64,000 bases of DNA. Source: Phytophthora vignae f. sp. vignae. Its lineage: Eukaryota > Oomycota > Peronosporomycetes > Peronosporales > Peronosporaceae. Below the pieces are notes generated by a model, which did not search any database, had not been told where the DNA came from, and was given only the letters and a program-made list of their open reading frames with translations. A program made the translations under genes and the position numbers. Where the stretch lies: positions 434,001-498,000 of the forward strand of contig JABJUM010000024.1 in assembly GCA_016169955.1 (NCBI GenBank), given 5' to 3'. Numbering within the stretch: the first letter of the stretch is position 1; every line of letters starts with the position of its first letter. Below are positions 9,910 to 19,925 of this stretch, piece by piece.

Positions 9910-11200
9910 ATGGCTACATCCGACCGAGACACCCAGTTGTCCCACAACGGCAACAAGCGTCGCACTGGGTCAACACAAGTTGAAGCCCCGCTTGACTGCA
10001 ACATGCAGGGGCACCAGCAGCCAATGGGCGAGTTCATGGCGCTGCACGCCGAGGCCAATGGGGTTGCAGTCAACAATAGTCGAATGCCCAATGCAGCGAC
10101 TCCATCGACGAACGAAACCGAGCAGCAGGAGGAGGAGGAGACCAAGACCGAGGAGAACGAGGACAACAACGCGCCGCACAAGAAGCCCAAGAAGCGCGTG
10201 CGGTACTTGCACGACACCGAGCGCCACAGCATCATCAAGCGCATTGAGAAGGGCGAGAAGCAGGCCGCTCTGGCGCGCGAGTTCGGCGTCACGCGCGCCG
10301 CCATCTGCCACATCAAGAAGAACCGCGAGGAGATCATCACACGCTTCGACCTGGTGATCAAGCAGGCGCAGGAGATCGACCGCGCCGAGAACTTCTCGAG
10401 CCCGCCCGGTGAGCAATTGATGGTGCGGGAGATCCGCTCCAGCTCCGCGCTGGTGCTCATGACGAAGTTGCGCGACAGAAGAACGAGCCCAGTGGACTTT
10501 CGTCGCGCCGCTGGCAGGCTGATCATGTAAGGGCGCAAGTTGGTCATATTGCCGTGGTTTCTGGTTATTTAACTAACCGTTTGTTGTCGTGCATACAGGT
10601 TGCTATTGGAGGAGGCCCTCGCCACCATCAGCGCGCGCTCGATTGAAATGACCACCACCACGGGGTACTCGACGTATGGCTTGCAACGCACCGACGAGTT
10701 CTGCGGCGTTGCTGTCGGTGCGGAAGGGTTCCCGTTCCTGGTACTATTCCGCCAGATGGAGCCAGACGCACCGCAAGGCTCGATCCACGTCGGTCTGGAA
10801 ACGCGTCAGCAGGGGCAGAGCGGCTGGCGCTTGGAGCACATGGACTTGCCCAGCGACATTACGCGGTACAGGATACTGCTCTTCAGCTCGACGGTGAACA
10901 CAGGGGGCGGTGAGTGCGAGGCCATTGAGGCGCTGTGCAGCTTGGGCGTTGAGGAGAGCCGCATCATTCTCGTGATCATCCTGTGCTCCACGGACAGCCT
11001 CGTGGCTATCTGCGGCCGCTTCCCAGGTACGTAGCTCTCCATATCAGAGGCTTATTGTCAGTCACTCATCATACGTGTTTCGGTCATGCCATGCAGGTGT
11101 GCGGATCATCACAAGTGCTATCGACAGCAAGGTCGATCCGGAGACGCAAGCGATTATCCCGGGCATGGGTGACTTCGTGGCGAGGTATAACGGAGACTAG
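9910..11200 (+). CDS. HTH-UPRT fusion protein B (shorter paralogue)
   Basis: Three exons: 9910-10526, 10599-11026, 11097-11200; 382 aa. A short acidic N-terminus (E/Q/T-rich) is followed by the helix-turn-helix at about residues 94-148 (EKQAALAREFGVTRAAICHI, identical in A) and a UPRT-like domain at about 165-382. Matches to UPRT: KLRDRRTSPVDFRRAAGRLI, FCGVAVGAEGFPFLVLFRQM, LPSDITRYRILLFSSTVNTG, and the closing IPGMGDFVARY. As in A, the PRPP-loop Asp of DPMLATGGS is not conserved. The intron between HTH and UPRT and the one in the middle of the UPRT domain of A are absent here, while the remaining two are at identical positions and phases, and both last exons are 104 nt. ATG 9910 is chosen because upstream codons run into the repeat element. 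Confidence 0.82.
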
Positions 11201-11401
11201 GATATGATCTACGAGTACGTGGGTTTGTCTATCCACACAATGTCCACGTCAGTTGGACCCAGATGCCATTAATATTATTGCCTCTAAGTGTAAAATTATG
11301 GCAAAGTTCAGATTAGCATATTTGAAAGATAACCAAGTTGAAGTGAGTGGAAGTGCATATGGTGGCACGTGCCAATAGAGACCGCCGCACTGCGTACTGT
11401 C

Positions 11402-11640
11402 GTGTTGGCCGTGACGCGCAAGATGCACATCGGAGGTGCGTTGGTTGCGGAGTGCAATTATTGCAATTGGTAATTCATACGATGGACGAACTTTGCTGGC
11501 GGAATTCCTGCACAGACCGTCTTGGATACAATGAGAAGTACAATTTCACGCCGTCGGACGACTCCTTCAAAGTGTGGAACACGGCGAGTCGATCGAAAGC
11601 GTCAGCAGGGAAATGTTTCTTGTCGTGTTGGAGCGCGTGT
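11402..11640 (+). pseudogene. Dispersed fragment of the nitrilase-like gene
   Basis: Closely matches 2357-2575 of the gene at 1874-3148: the end of exon 2 (GTGACGCGCAAGATGCACAT), the whole following intron, exon 3 (ending AAAGTGTGGAACACG) and the start of the next intron. Introns are retained, so this is a DNA-level copy, not a retrocopy. Scattered substitutions and small indels in the copied intron show some age. The flanking exons are absent, so it cannot encode the enzyme. Confidence 0.85.
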
Positions 11641-11684
11641 TGTTGTCCGCCCAAATGTTCAAGTCGGCTGAAAACCTGTTAAAT

Positions 11685-13762
11685 ATGATGTCTGGCACAA
11701 TGCGGCATGTCGTGCAGTCAAAAGATACCAAGTTGAAGTTGTCCGCGACTGTTGACACGCTAGACACGATGGAGGAGGGCATGGTGCTACTGCAGGCCGT
11801 GGCGGGAGTGGCGCGCGCCGTGCGATCGCTTTACGGCCCCAACAAGCTGCGGAAGCAAGTGAATGGTAAGGAGAGAATCGATCTGATAAATAACAAGTCA
11901 CTAAGTGTTGTTTTCCATGCAGACGAGCTGGAGCACACACTCTTTTCGGCGGACGCGTACACGGTGGCGAGCGCCCTGCAGAGCCAAAACGCGGGCACTG
12001 CTATCTTGCAGCAAGCTTTGGACGAGCAGCAAAGAACATTCGGCACGGTACGAGGCTCTGTCGCTTTAAACTTTGGCTCGACTCTCATTTATCGTTGTGG
12101 CGGGGCGCAGGGCTGTACGACGATGTTGAGCCTGTGTGGTGTGCTAGCGGAAGCCGCTATTAAGATGCGACGCCAAGGACTGCCGGGGTAAGAGGATCTG
12201 TGTTTCATCCGCTTGAAGCCACGGTCTCTGAATTAGTTCTTGCGGTTTGTATAGTGATATCATTCAGCAGGCTTTGTCTTCAGTCGAGAACACTTGTCTT
12301 CGCGTCAGTGGCTTTGCAGATGATGTCTCTCTGTATGGAGTGGAGCGATCATTAAAGTAGCTTCACCTGTGTTTGTTGCTGTAGACGGCCAAGCTCATGC
12401 GGATGTCGACAAATGAAGCCATTTCTTCCTTTCAAGAGAAGACGTGGTCTCACCAGCTAGCACCTTTGGGTCAACTTGTGTCCACAAAGTGAGTTTCTTG
12501 TACCTGCGATGGAACTCATTATTGTATCGATGCTGACGATGTAGTGAATTCAATCTATTGTTTCCCTATGAAAAAGAAGCGAGGGGTTAATCGCCACATT
12601 CTTGGCGGTGCAAACGGTTGCCATGCTGGAGGGACCCATTGAATTTTGCGGTGATGAAGATGTCGCACTTGAGGATCTCGTCACAACGCACGTTCTGCTT
12701 GGAGGAGTCACGTCAGCAACTAGCTCTCAAGTTCTTGGAGGCGTGTTGCTCCCAATCGCCAACTCGTCACTTCGTCGGAGCTTACAGACTCGAAGTTCTG
12801 CGTCTACGATTGTGATCGAAGAGGGTGTAGTGGCCCTAGCTGGAGATCTCGAATTGAGTGAAGTTGTTTCAAGTTCTTCGGTTCAAGTCATCTTCGTCCA
12901 CGGCGAGATCAGCTCGCAGGCGCTAGATGCATCTGCATCAATTCCAGGTGCTCCTCTTTGCATCCCAGTGGCAACGCACAAGTCACTGCGGCAACTCGCA
13001 GAGATGAGTGGGGCTGAAATAATCGACTCATGGGATGAACTGCTACCCAGTGTGATCGGCCGCGAGTGTCTTGAAGTCAAAGCGATTGATCTAACCGTGA
13101 CTCGAACTCAAGATGAAGAAGACGATGATAATGACGACGAGATGGCGTTGTTCTTCCTGCAGGTTTTGCTGCCCAACGTTAGACACCAGCTACACGCTTC
13201 AGTCATTGTCCAAGGCCCCATCCGATCTCTAGCAACGGAGCTACGAAATGACACGCTCAAAGTGATCCGACGACTGCGGAACGTGTTGCAGTCGGGGTAT
13301 GTACTGCCCGGGAACGGGGGATTCTGGTGTGCGTGTGCTGCAGCTGTCAAGGAAGAAGCCAAAGCTCTGGCGAGATGCAACCAAGAGCTAATGAGCTTTG
13401 CAACTGCACGCTTGGCGGATCCGTTGAGCGAACTTGGCGTTATCCTGCTGGAGAATTCGGGCGGTTGCGACCCAAACACCGTCGAAAGTGAGTCGTTCTT
13501 CTCGCGGCTGGCAAAAGTTCAAACAATTCAACAACGCTTTGCGCGCGGCGTGCAGGACGTGGGTGCCGACAAGTTCTTTTCGCGCTACTACGACTTCCGA
13601 AGCGCGGAATACGCCGTGCTTCCACCCAGAACAACGGAGCCAGAGAGCGAAGACGGCCGCGTCTTCCACGTTGACGAGTACAAGTCCATGGGCTCCGCGA
13701 TGCGAGGGGCCTTTCGAGTGCTTCGCCTTCTGCTGAACATCGATCGACACCATATCAACTGA
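11685..13762 (+). CDS. Divergent CCT-like chaperonin, BBS12-like
   Basis: Proposed exons: 11685-11865, 11923-12047, 12111-12187, 12255-12324, 12385-12488, 12577-13762; about 580 aa. Group II chaperonin features: ARAVRSLYGPNKLRKQV (equatorial GP motif), TFGTGCTTMLSLCGVLAEAA replacing the ATPase GDGTT signature, GLPGDIIQQAL, an apical-like middle section, GYVLPGNGGF (GGG hinge position) and a final helix MRGAFRVLRLLL resembling the BBS12 end. Loss of the Asp in GDGTT suggests it does not hydrolyse ATP like CCT subunits. BBS6/10/12 chaperonins assemble the BBSome for ciliary trafficking; this role is inferred. The fourth intron donor (GTCTCT at 12325) is weak. Start is uncertain (ATGs at 11613, 11655, 11685, 11767), the earliest lying in the nitrilase fragment. 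Confidence 0.65.
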
Positions 13763-13889
13763 GGTCAAGTCAGAAGCCAGCTATTTCAGACAGCTCTGGA
13801 GCGTAATAAGGCATGGATGGAGGCACTATTTTGGTTAAGCTTTAGTCCTCGCAGATAGATGCCGCTCTCAGTTTTTCATTTCTCATACG

Positions 13890-14688
13890 ATGGCTTCTAC
13901 AGCAGCGGCATCGACAGGTGCAGCGTCCCCGAAGAAGGCGGGTATGCCTCGACGGCAGGCTACGGCAGTGCCTCTGGATTATTCCTTCATGGGGCTAGCA
14001 ACACTCTCAGGTTGGTACATCAGTAGACAGATTGATACTACCGAGTTGCTCATACTTTCTTTTACGGACTGGAACTGTAGAGATGCAACAGCACGACCCC
14101 GTGAGCGGCACGAAGAAGGCTCAGCCAGTTGGAAACTTAGTTGCGGGTCAACCTGGCAATGACGAGCTCAGCTCACCCACCAGCGTGGATGCTTCCGCTT
14201 CAGTCTTGCCAACTGGTTCCGTCCGAACGACCAAGAAGCGCCAGGTGCCGGTGTCGCTACGTGTGAACAACAACAAGATCTCCAACCTGGACGACATGCA
14301 CGAGGCGCTGCGTGCAGTGTTCGACTACCCAGGGATGTTGCAGTGGCTGGATCTGTCGGGTAATGAGCTCGAGAGCATTCCGCCCGACGTCTTCTCCGCG
14401 TACCCGGAGCTGTTTACACTGCATCTGCACGGGAACTTGCTGAGCAAATACTCGGACGTGGACGCGCTGGCTAAGTGGCTGCCGCGCTTGCACTCCATTA
14501 CGCTGCACGGGAACCCGCTGGAGGAAAAGAAGCACTACCGCAACTACGTCATCGCGGCCTTCCCGAGCCTCAAGCAGCTCAATTTCAGTTCTGTGACACC
14601 AGGAGACCGCACCAAGGCGGAGACGTGGGCAAGCATCTACAAGAACGCAAGAGGTGGAGGTAGAGGCCGTCAAGACGACGATCTGTGA
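13890..14688 (+). CDS. LRRC51: Leucine-rich repeat protein, LRRC51 homologue
   Basis: Two exons, 13890-14010 and 14081-14688 (phase 1); 242 aa. After a Ser/Thr/Lys-rich N-terminus with PLDYSFMGL, the protein has leucine-rich repeats: SLRVNNNKISNLDDM, LQWLDLSGNELESIP, LFTLHLHGNLLSKYSD, LHSITLHGNPLEEKKHYRNY. The LRR-cap segment LKQLNFSSVTPGDRTKAETW closely follows animal LRRC51 (FDFSGVTKADR). LRRC51 family members occur in ciliated organisms, so a flagellar role is inferred. The start sits 127 bp after the chaperonin stop. Confidence 0.88.
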
Positions 14689-15634
14689 GAGCTGTTAGGC
14701 AACGTTTAGACATAGCATCAATTCATCTATAGATTCGTTCTTCTGGGGTTGGACGAGTTGTGCTGCGCCTGTCCAAGTGATAGTTTAACCACTTCAACTA
14801 GGAGTTCACGTCGAGGTTGGCTCCTCCCCCGTGCGACGTCCCGACCCATTGCATAGCGTGCAAGCTGTAGCCATTTACCCATCTAGCCAACATATGAGGG
14901 GCTCGACTATCATAGTCTCACACGGCCGTGCCGTGCTCCCGCAGGCTCGTGATGGGTGGGCGGCGAGCTGAGAGATTTAAATCACTGGAGCAGATGCGGC
15001 ACTGAGAATAAGCCAACACATTGGAGGGTGTTCAGACGCCATACTCAGCTGGATTTGCAAGGCGTGAAATACATGTACGTACATGCAGTTCGTTCTTGAG
15101 ATTATTGAAAAGACAAAGACAGACAAACGCAATAATGTGCACGACGCTCTCAACGATTTCCATATGGGTTCACTTCAACTTCAACAGTGACACTACCTAA
15201 TTGCATTAAATATACAGTATTCTGCGTCAATACCGGACGGGTGTAAAACGATTAAATCCATATAATGCATGGAACTGTCATAAACGATGTTCGAAGGAGA
15301 TGGGTCAAGGTACTGATTTAGATCAGTCCCGACAGCAGGTCTAGCTTTTTGAAATGCCGCTCAGCATGAAAGAAGAAGCCGTATGATTCATACATACAGG
15401 GATACACGCTGAGTTTGTGATCACAATTTTTTATGCTCCAAACACCCATGGTAACTAAGGTTGTGTCATGGTTGATAACTGTTCATCCAACTAATTCAGT
15501 ACATCCACGTTTCTGTACCTATCAGGTCATTCTATACCCCGAGATACCCCATAAAAATCAGGCGTCCGGTATTGACGCAGAATACTGTATTCAATATAGA
15601 TTATGAAAGGCTATTGCAACACCTCTGATTTCGA
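14689..15634. other. Intergenic region, about 0.95 kb, largely occupied by a MITE
   Basis: Apart from the MITE at 15215-15587, the sequence is unremarkable AT-leaning DNA with no coding-like ORF. Confidence 0.5.
15215..15587. mobile_element. Tc1/mariner-type MITE with 25-bp TIRs and TA target site
   Basis: Left end CAGTATTCTGCGTCAATACC plus GGACG (15215-15239) is repeated as a perfect inverse at 15563-15587. Both ends are flanked by TA (15213-15214, 15588-15589). The 373-bp interior has no transposase. The terminal CAGT next to TA and the TA duplication fit Tc1/mariner mobilisation in trans. Confidence 0.78.
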
Positions 15635-15832
15635 ATGCCCCCAATCGGAATATTGAGCTCTCCATTTTTCCACACTTGCGCCACGATTCCCTCGCTCGCC
15701 GCCTGCGTCGCGCTCACAGCCGCGTCCCTGTACATCTCGTTCCTGCGCTCGTGGCTCACGAAAGTTCTGCTGGAGGTGGCGCCGCTCTTCGAGTTCTTCG
15801 TGCGCGCAACGGTGGACGCCTACGTGGATTAA
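15635..15832 (+). CDS. Possible small membrane protein (65 aa)
   Basis: ATG-initiated, TAA-terminated; from codon 20 onward it has the strong GC3 bias of genuine genes here (CTG, TTC, GTG, GCC). It encodes one or two hydrophobic stretches (SLAACVALTAASLYISFL and KVLLEVAPLFEFFVRATV). I do not recognise a family. It begins 47 bp after the MITE end and stops only 39 bp before the Rab escort protein ATG, so it could also be an upstream ORF or the last exon of a longer gene. Confidence 0.4.
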   Translation: MPPIGILSSPFFHTCATIPSLAACVALTAASLYISFLRSWLTKVLLEVAPLFEFFVRATVDAYVD

Positions 15833-15871
15833 AGCAAACGATAGAGAGATCACATAGAGAGATAGAGAAGG

Positions 15872-18197
15872 ATGGACGCGAGTCTGAAGGAGACCGAATA
15901 CGACGTGCTGCTAGTGGGCACTGGCATGGTGGAGGGGATTCTCGCAGGGTGCGTGCAACAAGCGGTTAAACACTGCTTAACCGTCTCTAACCTTCGTGCA
16001 ATACTGATTTTGTTGCGTTGATTGGCAAAAGGGCATTGGCACGCATCGGCAAGAAGGTGTTGCATCTGGACCAGGTTCGGCAACTTGCTTGCATTGCAAC
16101 AAAAGCTATTACGTGTTCGGCAACTTGCTTGCATTGCAACAAAAGCTATTACGTGTGAAAGGTACATTATACTAATTGTTGTTCTAGAATGACTACTACG
16201 GCAGCAACTACGCGTCGTTCCCTTTGGCACAATTCCTGAGGTGGACGAAGAACGAGAACATTGCTCCTCGCAACTTCGGGGACGAAGGCGACAATGATCA
16301 AGTGGAAAACAAGGTTAGAGACACTGCAACAATTGATGAAGAGAAGCAGCGGGTGTTGCCGATGAAGAGCTCGTTCGAGTGCCGCCTGCTGGAGGAAGGG
16401 TTCGCCGACGAAGCCACCAAGGAGGAACTCCTCCGGCAGTCGTCAACATTCAGCATCGACGTGAACCCGCGACTCATGTTGTCGTCGGAGCAGCTGGTGG
16501 AGATTTTGATCACGTCGGGCGTGGGGAGGTACCTCGAGTTCGCGGCAATTGAGCGCACGTACGTGCATTTCCAGTCTGCTGTGTCTGGCGCTAACAGTGA
16601 GGACGCTGACACGGTGTGGGAGGTGCCGTGCTCGAAGAAGGACGTGTTCCAGAGCAAGTTGCTGGGAATGGTGGAGAAGCGGCAACTGATGAAGTTCCTG
16701 CAGTTCGTGGCTGACTATGGCGAGACCCACATTTTGCACGAGGACGTGAAGACCAAGAACGAACGCACGCTCGCTCTTGGGCGCGCACTGAAGCGGCCTC
16801 AGAACAAGGCGAGCCAGGCGGACGGAGACGCTGAGCTGGAGAAATACCTCGATCGTCCATTCCAGGAGCTGCTGGAGAAGCACTTCAAGCTCTCCTCCAA
16901 GTTGCAGCAGGTTGTCGTGTACTGCGTCGGTCTCGCCAGTTTCCCAGCCACGAAGAACCAGATCTCTGCTCGGGAAGGACTCGAAGCCGTGTACCGCTAC
17001 GTCGCATCCATCGGACGATTCACAGGCACTGCCTTCCTAGCCCCGCTGTATGGCATCAGCGAGCTCGCGCAGAGCTTCTGTCGGCTTAGTGCTGTGTATG
17101 GCGGCATCTACGTGCTCCGAGCTCCGATTGACGGCTTCGTGTTGGATACAGAGACGAACGAGCTTCGCGGTGTTCGCTGCAGTGATGGCGATGTGTTGCG
17201 TACCAAGCACGTGGTGACCAACGGCAGCTACGTGGACAACCTCCGGCTCACCACCAACAATGAAAAGCCAACACATTCCCACGGCCAAATTCTGCGCGGC
17301 GTGTTTGCGCTCAAGTCTTCACTGCGTGAGGGCATGAGTCGCCTCATGCTCGTCATCCCGCCCGAAGACAGCGAGTTCCAGAACCCGTTCGCGATCCAGG
17401 TCATCCAGCTCGATGTTGGGGCGTACGCGTGCCCCAAGGGCTACTTCCTCGTGCAGATTTCGATGGTGTTGCCGACTGAGTGGTTCGACCAAGCGGAGAA
17501 GCAGCAGAACCTCGTGCAGGCCGTGATCCGTCGTCTCATCCTGAGTTCCGAGGCGGAGTTGCAACAGAAGAAGGGCAAGGAGAGCACCGCGAAGGCTGAG
17601 ACTGCCGTCGAAGATGCAGTAGAAGCTACTACCGATGAAGGGGAGGGCGCAACGAGGCCAAGCTGGAACGACCGGATCGCCTGGCGAGCCATCTTTACTA
17701 TGGACCACCTGGCTTCCGGTGACGCCAACCTGCTCGACCCCAGCGCAAAGGCGGCGGACTTGCCGGCCAACGCGTGGGTGTGCGAAACGTCCACGGCCGA
17801 ATTCGATGCTCGTGTCGCGGATCCCGTTGAGAAACCGACCACTGCCAGTTGCAACGCCGCCAGCCCGCTGGAGATCCACCTCGAGAGTGCGAGCGCCAAC
17901 GCCCGCGCCATCTTCGAGGCGTTGTGTCCCGGCGAGCCGTTTCTGCCCAAGAGCGCGAGCGCCGAGCAAGCCGAGCAGGAGGAGCAGGAGAGCGAGGAGG
18001 ACGCCGTGCTCCGCGCCGCGCAGAAGCTGGCACAGCAGACACAACTGACAAAGGAGCAGTCAACGGATGAAGCTGTTGGTACCGTGGCGGGAGCTGAGAC
18101 CAAGAGCGCAAAAGACGAGGACGCTACAAGTGTCGATGCTCCGAGCACCGCCACCGCCACCGCCAGCTCCGCAACCATCAAGGAGGAGATTCAGTGA
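15872..18197 (+). CDS. Rab escort protein (REP, GDI/CHM family)
   Basis: Three exons: 15872-15948, 16032-16074, 16188-18197; 709 aa. REPs present newly made Rab GTPases to geranylgeranyltransferase II and deliver them to membranes. The N-terminus has the FAD-like dinucleotide fold of the GDI superfamily: YDVLLVGTGMVEGILAGALA, KKVLHLDQNDYYGSNYASF. The NYASF wording favours REP over GDI (GGESASL). Further motifs: VEKRQLMKFLQFVADYG, YRYVASIGRFTGTAFLAPLY, the Rab-binding platform helix and FCRLSAVYGGIYVL. The C-terminal 150 residues are Glu/Ala/Ser-rich and probably disordered. The second intron contains a tandem duplication that repeats its own donor (16075-16154). Confidence 0.88.
16075..16154 (+). 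repeat. Perfect 40-bp tandem duplication inside a REP intron
   Basis: Two identical 40-nt units, 16075-16114 and 16115-16154, each beginning GTTCGGCAACTTGCTTGCAT. The first unit starts at the 5' splice site of intron 2, so the potential donor GTTCGG is duplicated. Absence of any mismatch implies a recent event. Confidence 0.9.
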
Positions 18198-19925
18198 TCT
18201 GGTTCGAACAAATGAGAACAATGGGAAATCGATCATTTTTCTAAACGGATTAAAAACGGCTTATGGCCAGCTAGATGCTGCCATACCGTCAAAATTCCAA
18301 CTGTCCGACCGAGGAGTCCAACCTGTACCGGTACTCGTAACCTACTTTAATGACATGTATTTCGACTTACTGACACCTCCGATTCATTATTCTCGAAGCA
18401 CACAGCGACCACACACCAGCGGACAGCGGCGTGGGACGGCAGCGACGAGTCTTCTTTTCTTGGGTTCTTGTCTTGGGTGGAAGATTAACTGGACGAGGGC
18501 TCGTCCTCAGGCGGAGCGACGACCGCCGGGGACAGCACCGCGAAGAGGAGGGCGTCGGTGTGGACGAGTGCTCGGCGTCGTGCGGGGTGACGGCCGCCGA
18601 GGCCATCATCATTAGGAGCAGGGCGGCGACGCGGACGAGGGCGGCGGCGCGGACTCGTGCATGGCCTCGGGTGGGGTGGCGGCCCTCGGGGCCAGCAGCC
18701 ACAGGAGCAGGGCGGCGACGCGGACCTCTCGTACTGCTGCTTGGCCTCGGGCGGAGTGGCGGCCTCCGGGGCCAGCAGTAGCGACAACATGATGCGGGTG
18801 GGCAGCGACGCGGACTTCTCGTACTGCTGCTTGGTCTCGGGCGGGGTGGCGGCCTCCGGGGCCAGCAGCAGTGGCAGCACCATTAGCATGGCGGCGACGC
18901 GGACCTCTCGTACTGCTGCTCGGTCTCGGGCGGGGTGGCGGCCTCCGGAGCCAGCAGCAGTGGCAGCACCAGTAGCATGGCGGCGACGCGGACCTCTCGT
19001 ACTGCTGCTTGGTCTCGGGCGGGGTGGCGGCCTCCGGGGCCAGCAGCAGTGGCAGCACCAGTAGCATGGCGGCGACGCGGACCTCTCGTACTGCTGCTTG
19101 GTCTCGGGCGGGGTGGCGGCCTCCGGGGCCAGCAGCAGTGGCAGCACCAGTAGCATGGCGGCGACGCGGACCTCTCGTACTGCTGCTTGGTCTCGGGCGG
19201 GGTGGCGGCCTCCGGGGCCAGCAGCAGTGGCAGCACCAGTAGCATGGCGGCGACGCGGACCTCTCGTACTGCTGCTTGGTCTCGGGCGGGGTGGCGGCCT
19301 CCGGGGCCAGCAGCAGTGGCAGCACCAGTAGCATGGCGGCGACGCGGACCTCTCGTACTGCTGCTTGGTCTCGGGCGGGGTGGCGGCCTCCGGGGCCAGC
19401 AGCAGTGGCAGCACCAGTAGCATGGCGGCGACGCGGACCTCTCGTACTGGTGCTTGGCCTCGGAGGGAGTGGCGGCCCCCGCGGCCAGCAGCCGCGCCGA
19501 TGTGGACTGCGGGGTGGTCTCAGGCGGGGTGATGACTGCCGAGGCCAGCAGCCCAGGAGCAGGTCGGCAGCAGCGGCGACGCGCACTGCGGCATGGCGTT
19601 GCGGGGGGACGGTCACCGTGACCAGCGGCAGCATGACGAGGCAGTTGCGGCGGCGGCGACGCGGACTGTGGCTCGGTCATCGAGTCAACAAGACAAGGTA
19701 ATTGATGTTGCGCTTTTGGTTGGGGCAATATCCACTTCTGACATTATGGTTTGTGCAGTGTTGTTTGTATTATAGTGTCAGTGTCAGTCAAGTGCAAGTA
19801 AATACACAAAGACGTTCATCCATATTATGTTGTTGTCTCCTCTCTATTTGATGGTGTTTACTTCTTGATCAGTGCTGCGAGGCCGCTTTAACTTTGTTTT
19901 TCTGGAGTGTCATTCTGTGCTATGG
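18198..19925. other. Intergenic 1.7 kb dominated by a GC-rich minisatellite
   Basis: Apart from the 89-bp array (18621-19510), there is AT-richer flanking sequence on both sides (18198-18400, 19690-19925) with no gene I can support. Confidence 0.5.
18621..19510. repeat. 89-bp GC-rich minisatellite, about ten units
   Basis: Six almost identical 89-bp units begin GCGGCGACGCGGACCTCTCG at 18891, 18980, 19069, 19158, 19247 and 19336; a partly diverged unit starts at 19425. Degenerate units begin near 18621, 18712 and 18802. 89 is not a multiple of 3, so each unit shifts frame; the unit has no stop in any minus-strand frame, giving three overlapping long minus-strand ORFs. Plus-strand reading is also open for stretches. 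The better conserved minus-strand peptide is APEAATPPETKQQYERSASP, seen also in the diverged edge units, which may be the remnant of an originally coding repeat. No convincing gene start or domain surrounds it. Confidence 0.85.

Noticed and set aside
10600..11034. UPRT-like exon as an independent gene with its own start
   Set aside because: The phase-2 splice join to the upstream HTH exon recreates RLIMLLLEEALA, matching UPRT and paralogue A; the apparent start is only TTG.
12357..12384. GTAGCT...TAG as a 28-nt intron in the chaperonin
   Set aside because: Far shorter than any other intron here and it would put the next exon out of frame; a 60-nt intron from 12325 restores the frame.
13875..13882. 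TTCATTTC just upstream of LRRC51 as an oomycete initiator element
   Set aside because: It fits a loose initiator consensus but lies only 8 nt before the ATG, and such short matches are frequent by chance.
18485..19728. Three long minus-strand ORFs over the minisatellite as separate genes
   Set aside because: They arise from a stop-free 89-bp unit cycling through frames; no start context, domain or codon bias supports any one of them.
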